From CAVDHB01 sp963608705 (GTDB taxonomy: Bacteria; Bacteroidota; Bacteroidia; Bacteroidales; Bacteroidaceae), in the NCBI GenBank assembly GCA_963608705.1, contig CAVDHB010000023.1, positions 1 to 64,000 of the forward strand: 64,000 bases of DNA. The letters are read 5' to 3'. The notes under the pieces were generated by a model that did not search any database, was not told the origin of the DNA, and worked only from the letters and a program-made list of their open reading frames with translations. Position numbers and translations under genes: made by a program. Shown piece after piece: positions 7,984 to 16,093 of the stretch. Positions within the stretch are counted from its first letter, which is position 1. Each line of letters starts with the position of its first letter.

Positions 7984-8985
7984 ATGTTCAGAGATTATAT
8001 TAATGACATATTGAAACCGAGAATTACCGAACCTGTGAAGGTCATAGACCTCTTTGCGGGGTGTGGTGGACTTTCATTGGGCTTCGAGGCGGCAGGATAT
8101 GAGACCATTGGCTATGAGCTGGAAGAGGCAGCAGTGGCCACTTACAACCGCAACTTGAAAGGTAAATGCCATTTGCAACGTCTTGAAGTGGGCTTTGACT
8201 ATCCTGATGCCGACATAGTTATAGGTGGTCCTCCCTGTCAGCCATTCAGTGTATTCGGCAATCAAAAAGGAATGGAAGACGCAAGAGACGGCTTCCCCGT
8301 TTTCATAGATGCCATAAGCAGAATACGCCCAAAGGTGTTCATGTTCGAGAACGTAAGGAATCTTGCGTATTCTCATAAATGGTATTTTGACCTCATAAAA
8401 GATTCGCTTGGGAAACTGGGATACATCGTGGAATACAAGTGTATGAATGCGGTGAACTATGGTGTGCCGCAGAATCGCGAGCGGATGATTGTGGTAGGTC
8501 ACAAGTCATCGTTCCGCTATCCCGCGGCACAACGAAGCAAGGTGACTGTAGGCGATGCTATTGGCGACTTGATTGACACCGTAAAGGATGAGAGCAAGAT
8601 TCTCACCCCAAGGCAGGACGAATACATTGCCGTGTATGAGAAAAAATCATCGTGCATAAATCCCCGTGATTTATATATCGACCGTCCAGCCCGGACTTTG
8701 ACATGCCGCAACCTTGCAGGATGCACAAGCGACATGCAGCGTGTCAGGCTGAAGGACGGCAGACGAAGACGGCTTGTCGTGAGGGAAGCGGCACGCCTTC
8801 AGAGCTTCCCCGACTGGTTTGAGTTCTGCGGCACTGAGATAAAACAGTTCAACCAAATAGGGAATGCCGTACCTCCCCTGCTTGCATACCAAGTGGCACT
8901 CCAAATAAAGGAGACCTATTCTCATCCCGTGAGGAGCGAGGATGAGGTGAAAAGCAAACTGATACCCTCATTTTTATTCGACTGA
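7984..8985 (+). CDS. DNA (cytosine-5) methyltransferase
   Basis: A 333-residue type II modification methylase that transfers a methyl group from S-adenosylmethionine to C5 of cytosine. The motifs appear in the canonical order: I (DLFAGCGGLSLGFE, about 22-35), IV with the catalytic cysteine C85 (GGPPCQPFS), VI (ENVRN), VIII (QNRERMIVVG), then a short target-recognition region, IX (RPARTLTCRN) and X (QIGNAVPP). It is followed 2 bp later by a restriction endonuclease gene, making a compact restriction-modification unit with the methylase first. The start codon lies 4 bp after a -7 element and no other ATG is available near the N-terminus, so the mRNA may be leaderless. The target sequence cannot be read from the protein. 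Confidence 0.93.
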   Translation: MFRDYINDILKPRITEPVKVIDLFAGCGGLSLGFEAAGYETIGYELEEAAVATYNRNLKGKCHLQRLEVGFDYPDADIVIGGPPCQPFSVFGNQKGMEDARDGFPVFIDAISRIRPKVFMFENVRNLAYSHKWYFDLIKDSLGKLGYIVEYKCMNAVNYGVPQNRERMIVVGHKSSFRYPAAQRSKVTVGDAIGDLIDTVKDESKILTPRQDEYIAVYEKKSSCINPRDLYIDRPARTLTCRNLAGCTSDMQRVRLKDGRRRRLVVREAARLQSFPDWFEFCGTEIKQFNQIGNAVPPLLAYQVALQIKETYSHPVRSEDEVKSKLIPSFLFD

Positions 8986-8987
8986 CA

Positions 8988-9977
8988 ATGGAAATAAAAC
9001 TGACGGCTGGCAAGACAGCGATGACAAAGAAACTGATATTCTCAATGCTTGACATTCTCGGCGATGTGGGCGTTCCGCTTGATGGTACGCCAAGAAGACT
9101 CGAAAAGATGGCTATGGCCTGCCTTGCCGTTGGCGGTATCAGCAAGAGCCTCGCCGAAGCTAAATCAGCAGATGACGGTCATTTTCTGACGACAAGGGAG
9201 ATTATAGAATTTGAGAACAGACATTTCGGGGAACACATCTCATCAGGTTCATACGATGACATCAGGCGTAAGGACTTGCTTATGCCCGTAGCTGCACACG
9301 TGGTGCTGAACTCGTCATCACTTGACCCACAGGCTACCAATAACCCTACACGCGGATATGCCCTAAGCCCTTTGTTCGCAGACCTGCTCCGAAAATACGG
9401 CACACCAAGTTGGGGCGAAACCCTAAAACGGTATGTGAGCAACGTGGAAATATTGAAAGAGGAACTTGAAAGAAAGCGTAACTTGGAGAAGATACCAGTC
9501 AGGCTACCTTCAGGCATAAACCTACACCTGTCACCTGGTGAACACAACGAACTTCAGAAACTCATTGTCGAAGAGTTTCTGTCACGGTTCGGCATGGGTG
9601 CGGACGTTCTCTACATAGGTGACACCACCAACAAACAGCTCTACAAAGATGACAGAAATCTCAATGAAATAGGCTTTTTCACGCTTGAACACGACGAATT
9701 GCCAGATGTGGTAGCTTACTGCAAGGAGAAAAATCTCCTGTTCCTCATCGAAGCCGTACACAGTGCTGGACCGATGAGTGAGATAAGGGTCAGAAAACTA
9801 AAGGCACATCTGAAAGACTGTAGTGCAAAGATAGTATTTGTTACGGCATTTATGACAAGGAAGGACTTCCGCAAATGGTGTGCCGACATTGCTTGGGAGT
9901 CGGAGGTGTGGCTTGCCGACAGCCCAGAACACATGATACATTTCAACGGATACAAATTTCTTGAAATGCACAAATAA
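8988..9977 (+). CDS. BsuBI/PstI-family type II restriction endonuclease
   Basis: A 329-residue protein matching the BsuBI/PstI endonuclease family. The middle part has the conserved NNPTRGYALSP segment (about 118-128), and the C-terminal part has YIGDTTNKQLY (209-219), LPDVV (238-242) and FLIEAVHSAGP (252-262), giving the PD...E core of the nuclease. Family members cut CTGCAG, but the exact target here is not shown. The start ATG lies 2 bp after the methylase stop, so translation is probably coupled. The classic BsuBI and PstI partners are adenine methylases, whereas this enzyme is paired with a cytosine-5 methylase. It appears full length. Confidence 0.85.
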   Translation: MEIKLTAGKTAMTKKLIFSMLDILGDVGVPLDGTPRRLEKMAMACLAVGGISKSLAEAKSADDGHFLTTREIIEFENRHFGEHISSGSYDDIRRKDLLMPVAAHVVLNSSSLDPQATNNPTRGYALSPLFADLLRKYGTPSWGETLKRYVSNVEILKEELERKRNLEKIPVRLPSGINLHLSPGEHNELQKLIVEEFLSRFGMGADVLYIGDTTNKQLYKDDRNLNEIGFFTLEHDELPDVVAYCKEKNLLFLIEAVHSAGPMSEIRVRKLKAHLKDCSAKIVFVTAFMTRKDFRKWCADIAWESEVWLADSPEHMIHFNGYKFLEMHK

Positions 9978-9986
9978 CAAGTATGA

Positions 9987-10166
9987 ACTTTTTTAATAAT
10001 CAAGTATCCAGAGCAGCCAAGATTTCGTGCTACACTATACAATAAAGAACAGATTATCCGTCAGAATGAAGTGTCTATGGTGGTGTATGCCTGTGATATC
10101 AGTCAGGAGCAAAAGGTCAAGCTAAGGAAAGGGGTGAATGCTAATATCTGGTTATTTCCCGCTTAA
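9987..10166 (+). pseudogene. unrecognised C-terminal ORF remnant
   Basis: A 59-codon open frame runs from just after a stop codon at 9984 to a TAA at 10164-10166, with no good start codon in its first half. The conceptual sequence has protein-like composition (for example IIRQNEVSMVVYACDISQEQ and a terminal NIWLFPA) rather than random character. It lies in the 330-bp gap between the restriction enzyme and the TPR regulator. I cannot assign a family. It may be the 3' end of a gene lost by insertion of the restriction-modification unit, or it may be chance. Confidence 0.3.
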
Positions 10167-10279
10167 TGCAAAGATTATGATAGATACTCTGTAATCTTCC
10201 TTTCGGAAATATGCTTGATTAAAACAAATCCAGCCAGGTTAAAAACGTTAATTACGCAACTTCTATTATTGGATTTTTT

Positions 10280-10287
10280 TACTTTTG
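10280..10287 (+). promoter_or_regulatory. -7 element of the TPR regulator
   Basis: TACTTTTG is a perfect TAnnTTTG match placed 20 bp before the ATG at 10308. It rules out the in-frame upstream start at 10215 and fixes the shorter protein. Confidence 0.6.
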
Positions 10288-10307
10288 CAAAAACTGATGG
10301 GCAGAAG

Positions 10308-12077
10308 ATGAGACTACTATTTTTCATAGCTTTTATATTTATTCTGATTGCATCATGTGGTAGAGACAAAAAGTCTGACTTGGTGATGGACCATGCCGAC
10401 AGCGTCATGCAGCTTGGCACCGACTCTGCAAAGAAAGCCTTACGTGAGCTTGACAACCTTGCCAGTCGTAAATCGGAAATGACCGAAGCACAGCTCATGC
10501 GTTTGGAGCTTCTACGTACCGATGCGATGAACAAGGGATATGTGACGCTTACTGACGACAAGGCCATGAAAGACGTGGTGAAGTATTATGCCGAACATGG
10601 TTCGCCTAACGAACAGATGAGAGCCAACTACCTGCTTGGATGCGTATACCGTGACCAAGGAGACGCACTCCATTCACTGCTAAGCTATGACCGTGCGGCA
10701 GACTGTGCTGACACGGCAAGCGATGACTGCGATAATTGGCTCTTGTCAAGGGTATATGGACAAAAGGGAGACTTGCTGTTGTTCAATCTGCGAATGCCAC
10801 GCCTTGCTCTTGAAGCATGGGATAAGTCGATAAAGGCAGCATGGGAGGCGAAAGACACCATTACGGCGTTGAAATCTTTTTGCCACAAAGCTTGTGCATA
10901 CGAGAGTCTTTGCCAATATAAGAATGCAATCAGTATCACTGACAGTGTATGTCGGCTGTACCGTAAGTATGGATACGATGCTCTTTATGCACAGAGCCTT
11001 TCTGCCGATTTTGAAAGCCTGATAGAGACAGGGCAGTTGGCGAAGTCTAAGCGAAAAATGGAGATATACGAACGAGAGTCGGGATATTTCGACGGGGAGA
11101 AAACACCTGATATTGGATATGAAACCTATTATTATATTAAAGGGTTGTATTATCTGCGTTGTAAATCAGACTCTGCTGAAACCTACTTCAGAAAGTGTTT
11201 CAGCAAATCAGCCTCTTCGGTAGATACCATCATGGGGATGCTTGGACTAGCTAAGTATTATGACCAAAAATGTCAAGTCGACTCAATGCGTAAATATTAC
11301 GAGGCTTCCAACAATTCTTATGACCATTTGTTGACAACGCATATCATGCCTTCCCATGAGAAGTTGTTGGTGTCGTATGAGAAGACCGCTGATCGTGACA
11401 GACAGATTGCTGAGATGTTACGTTCCCAATCGATTGCTAAAACTATCATCTTTATCCTCATAATCAGTCTTATTGTTACAGGTTGGTTGCTATACAGAAA
11501 TAAAGTCAAGGGTAAGATAAAGTTAAGGGAAACCCAAATAGATTCCCTGAAGAATGCTTATATAGAAAAGTCAAAGGAGTGGGAGCAGTTAGAGGATGAA
11601 CTTGTCAAGGCTAAAACCGAGAACTCTGATTCTTTGGAAATTATAGCATATCTGAAAGACAAAATGCAAGGGCTACAGAAAGAGTTGGATGTATTATCAG
11701 ACGATAAAGATAATGATATATCATCTGAAGCGTCTAAGGACCTGATTAACAGCAGGGCGACTGTGACTCGCCTAAGGATTATAGCAAGCGAAGGACATAC
11801 CCCGACAGAAACGCAATGGGAACAGATATGGAATGTGGTTAATCATTATTTCCCAGCTTTTCAAGAAAGGTTTAAGGAGAAACTGCAAATAGGTTCTACT
11901 GAGATTAGAGCCTGTCTGCTAATCTGGTTGGGCTTTTCAACGAGCGAGCTTAAGGTGCTGCTGGGGCAGTCGGCATCCAACATATCCAATATACGAAAGC
12001 GTTTGTCTGTAAAACTATTCGAAGAGCCGATGAACCCTAAGATGTTTGACAAGCGTATTCGGGAGATGCGGTTTTGA
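10308..12077 (+). CDS. membrane-spanning TPR protein with C-terminal HTH (one-component regulator)
   Basis: A 589-residue protein. The N-terminus is a lipoprotein-type signal with lipobox IASC (Cys17). Helical repeats of TPR character follow to about residue 365 and should be periplasmic. A transmembrane helix (about 377-396, IIFILIISLIVTGWLLY) leads into a coiled coil (about 400-470) and a C-terminal helix-turn-helix region (about 530-575, with IRACLLIWLGFSTSEL and LGQSASNISNIRKRL) like those of LuxR-type activators. This layout would let an outer signal reach DNA directly without a phosphorelay. The start at 10308 is chosen because a -7 element lies between it and the longer in-frame start. 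Its targets are unknown; the nearest candidates are the receptor genes upstream. Confidence 0.75.
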   Translation: MRLLFFIAFIFILIASCGRDKKSDLVMDHADSVMQLGTDSAKKALRELDNLASRKSEMTEAQLMRLELLRTDAMNKGYVTLTDDKAMKDVVKYYAEHGSPNEQMRANYLLGCVYRDQGDALHSLLSYDRAADCADTASDDCDNWLLSRVYGQKGDLLLFNLRMPRLALEAWDKSIKAAWEAKDTITALKSFCHKACAYESLCQYKNAISITDSVCRLYRKYGYDALYAQSLSADFESLIETGQLAKSKRKMEIYERESGYFDGEKTPDIGYETYYYIKGLYYLRCKSDSAETYFRKCFSKSASSVDTIMGMLGLAKYYDQKCQVDSMRKYYEASNNSYDHLLTTHIMPSHEKLLVSYEKTADRDRQIAEMLRSQSIAKTIIFILIISLIVTGWLLYRNKVKGKIKLRETQIDSLKNAYIEKSKEWEQLEDELVKAKTENSDSLEIIAYLKDKMQGLQKELDVLSDDKDNDISSEASKDLINSRATVTRLRIIASEGHTPTETQWEQIWNVVNHYFPAFQERFKEKLQIGSTEIRACLLIWLGFSTSELKVLLGQSASNISNIRKRLSVKLFEEPMNPKMFDKRIREMRF

Positions 12078-12100
12078 GGTGGTGAGTGGATTCTACACAG

Positions 12101-13672
12101 TCAGTTTTCCAATGCATTTATCCTCCACTCGCCTAACGTGTGCGCATCGCTGTCAAAGTTAATACCGACCTTTACAATAGGCAGACCGCACAGGCGAAAA
12201 CGTTCGGGGTATTGCTTCAAGTCTATCTGATTCATCGCCACGTCCGCACTTTTGTCGAGTTTCAGCTCTATTATATATAAGGTATGAGGCGCACGCAGTA
12301 CGATATCTACACGCCCACAAGGAGTGCGTACCTCCACATCGCAATAAATACCTAACAGACTGAATATCACGTATAGCATCTGTTGATAATGGCCTTCATA
12401 GTCCGTGTGGTCGCAATAGGGAATGGTAGAGAGGAACACCTTCAAACAACTCAACGCCGTGTCCATGTCGTCATCATACAGAGCCTCTGCCATATCTATA
12501 ATAGTGCCACTCGTAGCCAACGTGTCACCACTCACATAATAAGGCACAAGACTCCTCATCAATCCTATACGCACCTCCTTGTTTGGTATATCAAGTACAT
12601 ACTTACCGAACAGCGGATTGCAGTCCTTTATCGTCAGATAGCCACTCTGGTACATCAGAGGCACTATGCTTGTAAGGCGTTCGGTAGGAGCGTCAAAGTC
12701 TGATGCCATTGCTTTCCGCATCCCCATCTGGGAGGGAAGAACCTTGTATTTGCGAAGCACCTCTATCAGATAGGTAGGCGTTCCGCTACCAAACCAATAT
12801 GGACCAATACAGCCTTTTGACATTGCCGTCAACAAGCTGAAAGGGTTATAGATGTCTGGAGAAGGCCAAGAAAAGTGATAACCGTCATAGTTCTCTTTCA
12901 ACTTTCCTATCGTTTCTTCCTTTGTCAGTTTCAGCTTCTCGGATAATAAACTGACATCCATATCCATCTGGCTGAGCATTTCCTCCTCCGTGATACCACA
13001 AATGGCGGCATACTCCTCATCCATGCTGATATTATTGATGTTGTTAAGTTCACTGAATATACTCAGTTGTGAGAATTTGGTGATGCCTGTGAGGAACACA
13101 AAGCGCAGGTAAGGGTCGCATCCTTTCAACGGGCTGTAAAAGTTGCGCATCACGTCACGAAGCAAGGGAAGATCCTTATCTTCATGCACCACGTCAAGCA
13201 AGGGAGCGTCATACTCATCGATGAGAACAACCACCTTACGACCCGTCTTTTGATATGCAGTCTTGATGAGATTAGTGAGCCTGTTGTTCACTCCAACAAC
13301 AGAACTGGTTATTCCGTATTCTTTTTCTTTATCTGACAACTGAGTACCCAGATACTCCTCCAACTGCTCCTTGTCCATGTGCTTGCCAAGGCTCATGTCG
13401 AAATGAAGCACGGGGTATTCCGTCCAGTCCTTCTCTAACTTTTCTATCGCCAAGCCTTTGAACAAATCCTTGCGACCTGAGAAATAACTATGCAGAGTGG
13501 ATGCAAGCAACGACTTCCCGAACCGTCTTGGGCGACTCAGAAAGACATATTCCGCATCGGAAGAAACCATGCGGTACACATACGCCGTCTTATCAATATA
13601 CAAGAAATTCCCTTCCCGTATCTTCTCGAATGTTTGTATCCCTATCGGATAGCGTTTCCTCTGTCGTTCCAT
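12101..13672 (-). CDS. AAA-ATPase-like / PD-(D/E)XK nuclease superfamily protein (DUF1703 type)
   Basis: A 523-residue protein of a family that is abundant and multi-copy in Bacteroidales. The N-terminal AAA-ATPase_like domain starts YPIGIQTFEKIREGN, followed by the P-loop-like SRPRRFGKSLLAST and a Walker B-type VVLIDEYDAPL. The C-terminal DUF1703 domain carries a nuclease-like core, RVDIVLRAPHTLYIIELKLD (Asp, then Glu-x-Lys). The physiological role is unknown; the family has been considered part of mobile or defence-related gene sets. Met at 13672 matches the usual family start; an ATG at 13687 would add five residues. A TATCTTCG -7 element at 13700-13707 serves it. Confidence 0.85.
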   Translation of the reverse strand: MERQRKRYPIGIQTFEKIREGNFLYIDKTAYVYRMVSSDAEYVFLSRPRRFGKSLLASTLHSYFSGRKDLFKGLAIEKLEKDWTEYPVLHFDMSLGKHMDKEQLEEYLGTQLSDKEKEYGITSSVVGVNNRLTNLIKTAYQKTGRKVVVLIDEYDAPLLDVVHEDKDLPLLRDVMRNFYSPLKGCDPYLRFVFLTGITKFSQLSIFSELNNINNISMDEEYAAICGITEEEMLSQMDMDVSLLSEKLKLTKEETIGKLKENYDGYHFSWPSPDIYNPFSLLTAMSKGCIGPYWFGSGTPTYLIEVLRKYKVLPSQMGMRKAMASDFDAPTERLTSIVPLMYQSGYLTIKDCNPLFGKYVLDIPNKEVRIGLMRSLVPYYVSGDTLATSGTIIDMAEALYDDDMDTALSCLKVFLSTIPYCDHTDYEGHYQQMLYVIFSLLGIYCDVEVRTPCGRVDIVLRAPHTLYIIELKLDKSADVAMNQIDLKQYPERFRLCGLPIVKVGINFDSDAHTLGEWRINALEN

Positions 13673-13699
13673 GATTGCAGCTTGCATTGATTCACTTTG

Positions 13700-13707
13700 C
13701 GAAGATA
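13700..13707 (-). promoter_or_regulatory. -7 element of the AAA-ATPase-like gene
   Basis: Read on the minus strand this is TATCTTCG, one mismatch from TAnnTTTG, about 28 bp before the preferred ATG at 13672. Confidence 0.4.
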
Positions 13708-13733
13708 ACGCTTTATTTTCAGAAAAAGAAAAA

Positions 13734-13761
13734 GTGGAGACACGATTTATCGCATCTCCAC
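13734..13761. repeat. single palindromic GAGACGC-type unit
   Basis: A 28-bp near palindrome, GTGGAGACACGATTTATCGC plus its complement arm, lies between the 3' end of the S9 peptidase gene and the divergent side of the AAA-ATPase-like gene. It is related to the units at 7725, 48686 and 51544. As RNA it would form a strong hairpin and could help terminate transcription. Confidence 0.65.
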
Positions 13762-13784
13762 CAAATATTGAACCCCTTAAAGAC

Positions 13785-16058
13785 TTACCACCTCACATCC
13801 GACTTCACTTTGCTCCACTCTGGCGGATTAACGCCTAACAGATGGCGCACGAAGAAATCGTAACGCTTGTGTTCGCCCCAGAACTCACCCATCGTATGGT
13901 GTGCCCCTGGTATCATAATCATCTCAAAGTCCTTTCCAGCTTTTATCAAGGCATCTACCACTTTAGGCGTGGTGGACGGGTCTACGTTGTCATCCAACTC
14001 ACCCCAGCACAACATCAGCGGACGCTTCAACAGGTGAGCGTTGGCAATGTTGGAAGCCGCCACATAGCTGCTGTCCACAGGATAGCCCAACCACTGCTCA
14101 TTCCACCAAATCTTGTCCATACGGTTATCGTGGCAACCGCTGGCCGCATACGCAGCCTTGTAGAAATCAGGATGCAACAGCACGGCACTCATCGCCTCCT
14201 GACCTCCGGCACTACATCCATAAATGCCCACCTTGTTGATGTCCATATACGGATACTTCTTCGCAGCCGCCTTAATCCACGCCTCATGGTCAGGAATACC
14301 CCCATCCTGCAAGTTCTTGTAGCATACTTCCTCAAACTCCTTGGAACGGAAAGAAGTCGTCATGCCGTCCACTTTCACCACGATAAAGCCCACCTCAGCC
14401 AACGAGGTAGCCCACCAGTCATACGAAGCGAAACTTTTCGGCACATACTGGTCGCCAGGACCGGAATAGATATAGTCTATCACGGGATATTTCTTCTGCG
14501 GATTGAAGTTGGAAGGACGGTAGATTAGTCCCCACATTTCCGTCTTCCCATCCCTTCCGGGTGCATGAAAGACTTCCGGTGCTTTCCATCCATTCTTCAC
14601 TATCTCAGAAATATCCGCTTTCTCCAAAGTGTTTACCAGCTTACCAGTCTCCGCACTTCTCAATACAGCCACGGGTGCTTGGGATACCGTGGAATACACA
14701 TCTACCAAGTATTTAAAGTCGGGAGAATACACCGCACTGTGGTTAGCCTTCTCCGGGGTAAGTTCCGTCAGATGTTCCCCGTCCAATCCTACCTTATAAT
14801 AATGGATGAAATACGGGTCTTGCCCTTTCTCCCGTCCGTTGGCGGAAAAGTAGACAATTCCCTTTGCCTCATCCACACGCTGCACCTCACGCACATACCA
14901 CGGGCCTTTCGTCAACTGACGCACCACCTTGCCAGTCTGCTTGTCGTAAAGATAAAGATGGTTGTAGTTGTCACGCTCGCTGCTCCACAACAGACGCTTC
15001 CCGTCTTGGAAATGATAACGGTAAATACGAGTCCAGTTCACGTACTTCGGAAAACTCTCCTCCACGACCGTCCGTACCTTTCCCGTAGAAGCGGACATCG
15101 CCAGCAAACGGTACACCTTATGTCCTCGCTGGTTATACTCAAACGTGATTTCTGTATTATCCGGCTGCCAACGCAAATCCGACAATCCGTATTCATTGGG
15201 GAAAAGGGTATTGTCCGCTTTCAGTTGCACACCTTTCTCTATGTCAAAGATAACCGGTACGCTGTAAGGTCGCTCATCCCCTGGCTTGGCATATTCCTGT
15301 TTGTGCAACTTAGGCTGGAACTGGTCTTTAGGACTGGATTCCACATAGTAGATATAATGTTTGGGAGCAGTGCGAATTTGACATACTGCCAATTTCTTAG
15401 AGTCGGGCGACCACTGAATACGGGCAGAGTAGTAGTTTCCCTCTGTACCATCCAGACTCAAGTCCTTAGTCTTCCCGTCCTTCACAGACACAATCCGCAC
15501 GTTATATCCATAAATAAAAGCCTTGTATTTCCCGTCGGGAGAGAGTACAGGCTCACCTTTGCGCTCGTCATCCTCTTCCGACCAGTAATGCTCCTCGTCT
15601 TCCTCTTGCCGTTGAGGTTGCCACGGACGAGGAAGACTATAGGTTTGCAGATTATCAGAAGCGGGTACGTACTGCCACCCTTTCCCCTCATATTCAAAAC
15701 GAAGCGTATCCAATCCCTCAGTCGCAGACAGACGATTCAACCGCAAGGAAGTCAGCTTTTTTCCTGTAGCCTTTCCCATAGAGGTTTGTAATCGTTCCCT
15801 GTCGAACAGAGGGCATTTCTGTCCGTCTTTCACATTCACTTTCAGATACTCACTTCCCAAAGGGGTTTGTACGGAGTACCAGAAACGTTGTCCGTCTTTT
15901 GTCCAATTAGGCTGCACCCCGTTATGGTACACTCTGCGGGCACTGTATTTGTCTCTCAATTGGTAGGCACGGTTGTAATCCTCCGCCGTACCCTGCGCCA
16001 TGGCCGTAGCCGACAAAGCGCACAAAGCCATGCTAAAATAAAGTCTTGACAATTTCAT
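13785..16058 (-). CDS. S9-family (prolyl oligopeptidase/DPP-like) serine peptidase of the PUL
   Basis: A 757-residue exported peptidase with a signal peptide MKLSRLYFSMALCALSATAMA. The N-terminal half is a DPP IV-type beta-propeller (repeats with SPDGKY and WSPDSKK). The C-terminal alpha/beta-hydrolase domain has the nucleophile motif GCSAGG (Ser616), Asp near 690 (ELDDNVDP) and His near 720 (PGAHHTMG). Classical DPP IV has GWSYGG, so this is a divergent subfamily and its cleavage preference is uncertain. The start at 16058 begins the signal peptide; a longer reading to 16091 would bury it. It is the last gene of the susC-susD-DUF6055-GH97 run, 35 bp after GH97, and probably acts in the periplasm on peptides or glycopeptides. 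Confidence 0.85.
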   Translation of the reverse strand: MKLSRLYFSMALCALSATAMAQGTAEDYNRAYQLRDKYSARRVYHNGVQPNWTKDGQRFWYSVQTPLGSEYLKVNVKDGQKCPLFDRERLQTSMGKATGKKLTSLRLNRLSATEGLDTLRFEYEGKGWQYVPASDNLQTYSLPRPWQPQRQEEDEEHYWSEEDDERKGEPVLSPDGKYKAFIYGYNVRIVSVKDGKTKDLSLDGTEGNYYSARIQWSPDSKKLAVCQIRTAPKHYIYYVESSPKDQFQPKLHKQEYAKPGDERPYSVPVIFDIEKGVQLKADNTLFPNEYGLSDLRWQPDNTEITFEYNQRGHKVYRLLAMSASTGKVRTVVEESFPKYVNWTRIYRYHFQDGKRLLWSSERDNYNHLYLYDKQTGKVVRQLTKGPWYVREVQRVDEAKGIVYFSANGREKGQDPYFIHYYKVGLDGEHLTELTPEKANHSAVYSPDFKYLVDVYSTVSQAPVAVLRSAETGKLVNTLEKADISEIVKNGWKAPEVFHAPGRDGKTEMWGLIYRPSNFNPQKKYPVIDYIYSGPGDQYVPKSFASYDWWATSLAEVGFIVVKVDGMTTSFRSKEFEEVCYKNLQDGGIPDHEAWIKAAAKKYPYMDINKVGIYGCSAGGQEAMSAVLLHPDFYKAAYAASGCHDNRMDKIWWNEQWLGYPVDSSYVAASNIANAHLLKRPLMLCWGELDDNVDPSTTPKVVDALIKAGKDFEMIMIPGAHHTMGEFWGEHKRYDFFVRHLLGVNPPEWSKVKSDVRW

Positions 16059-16093
16059 CCTATATAAATTCTTTTTGTGAACGCATTCCATAC

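Noticed and set aside
10215..10307. Longer N-terminus for the TPR regulator
   Set aside because: It would place the -7 element inside the coding region and hide the lipoprotein signal; the ATG at 10308 fits both.
14565..15791. 408-codon open frame antisense to the S9 peptidase gene
   Set aside because: The coding strand has a complete S9 peptidase with signal peptide and catalytic residues; the antisense frame shows no family features and reflects codon bias.
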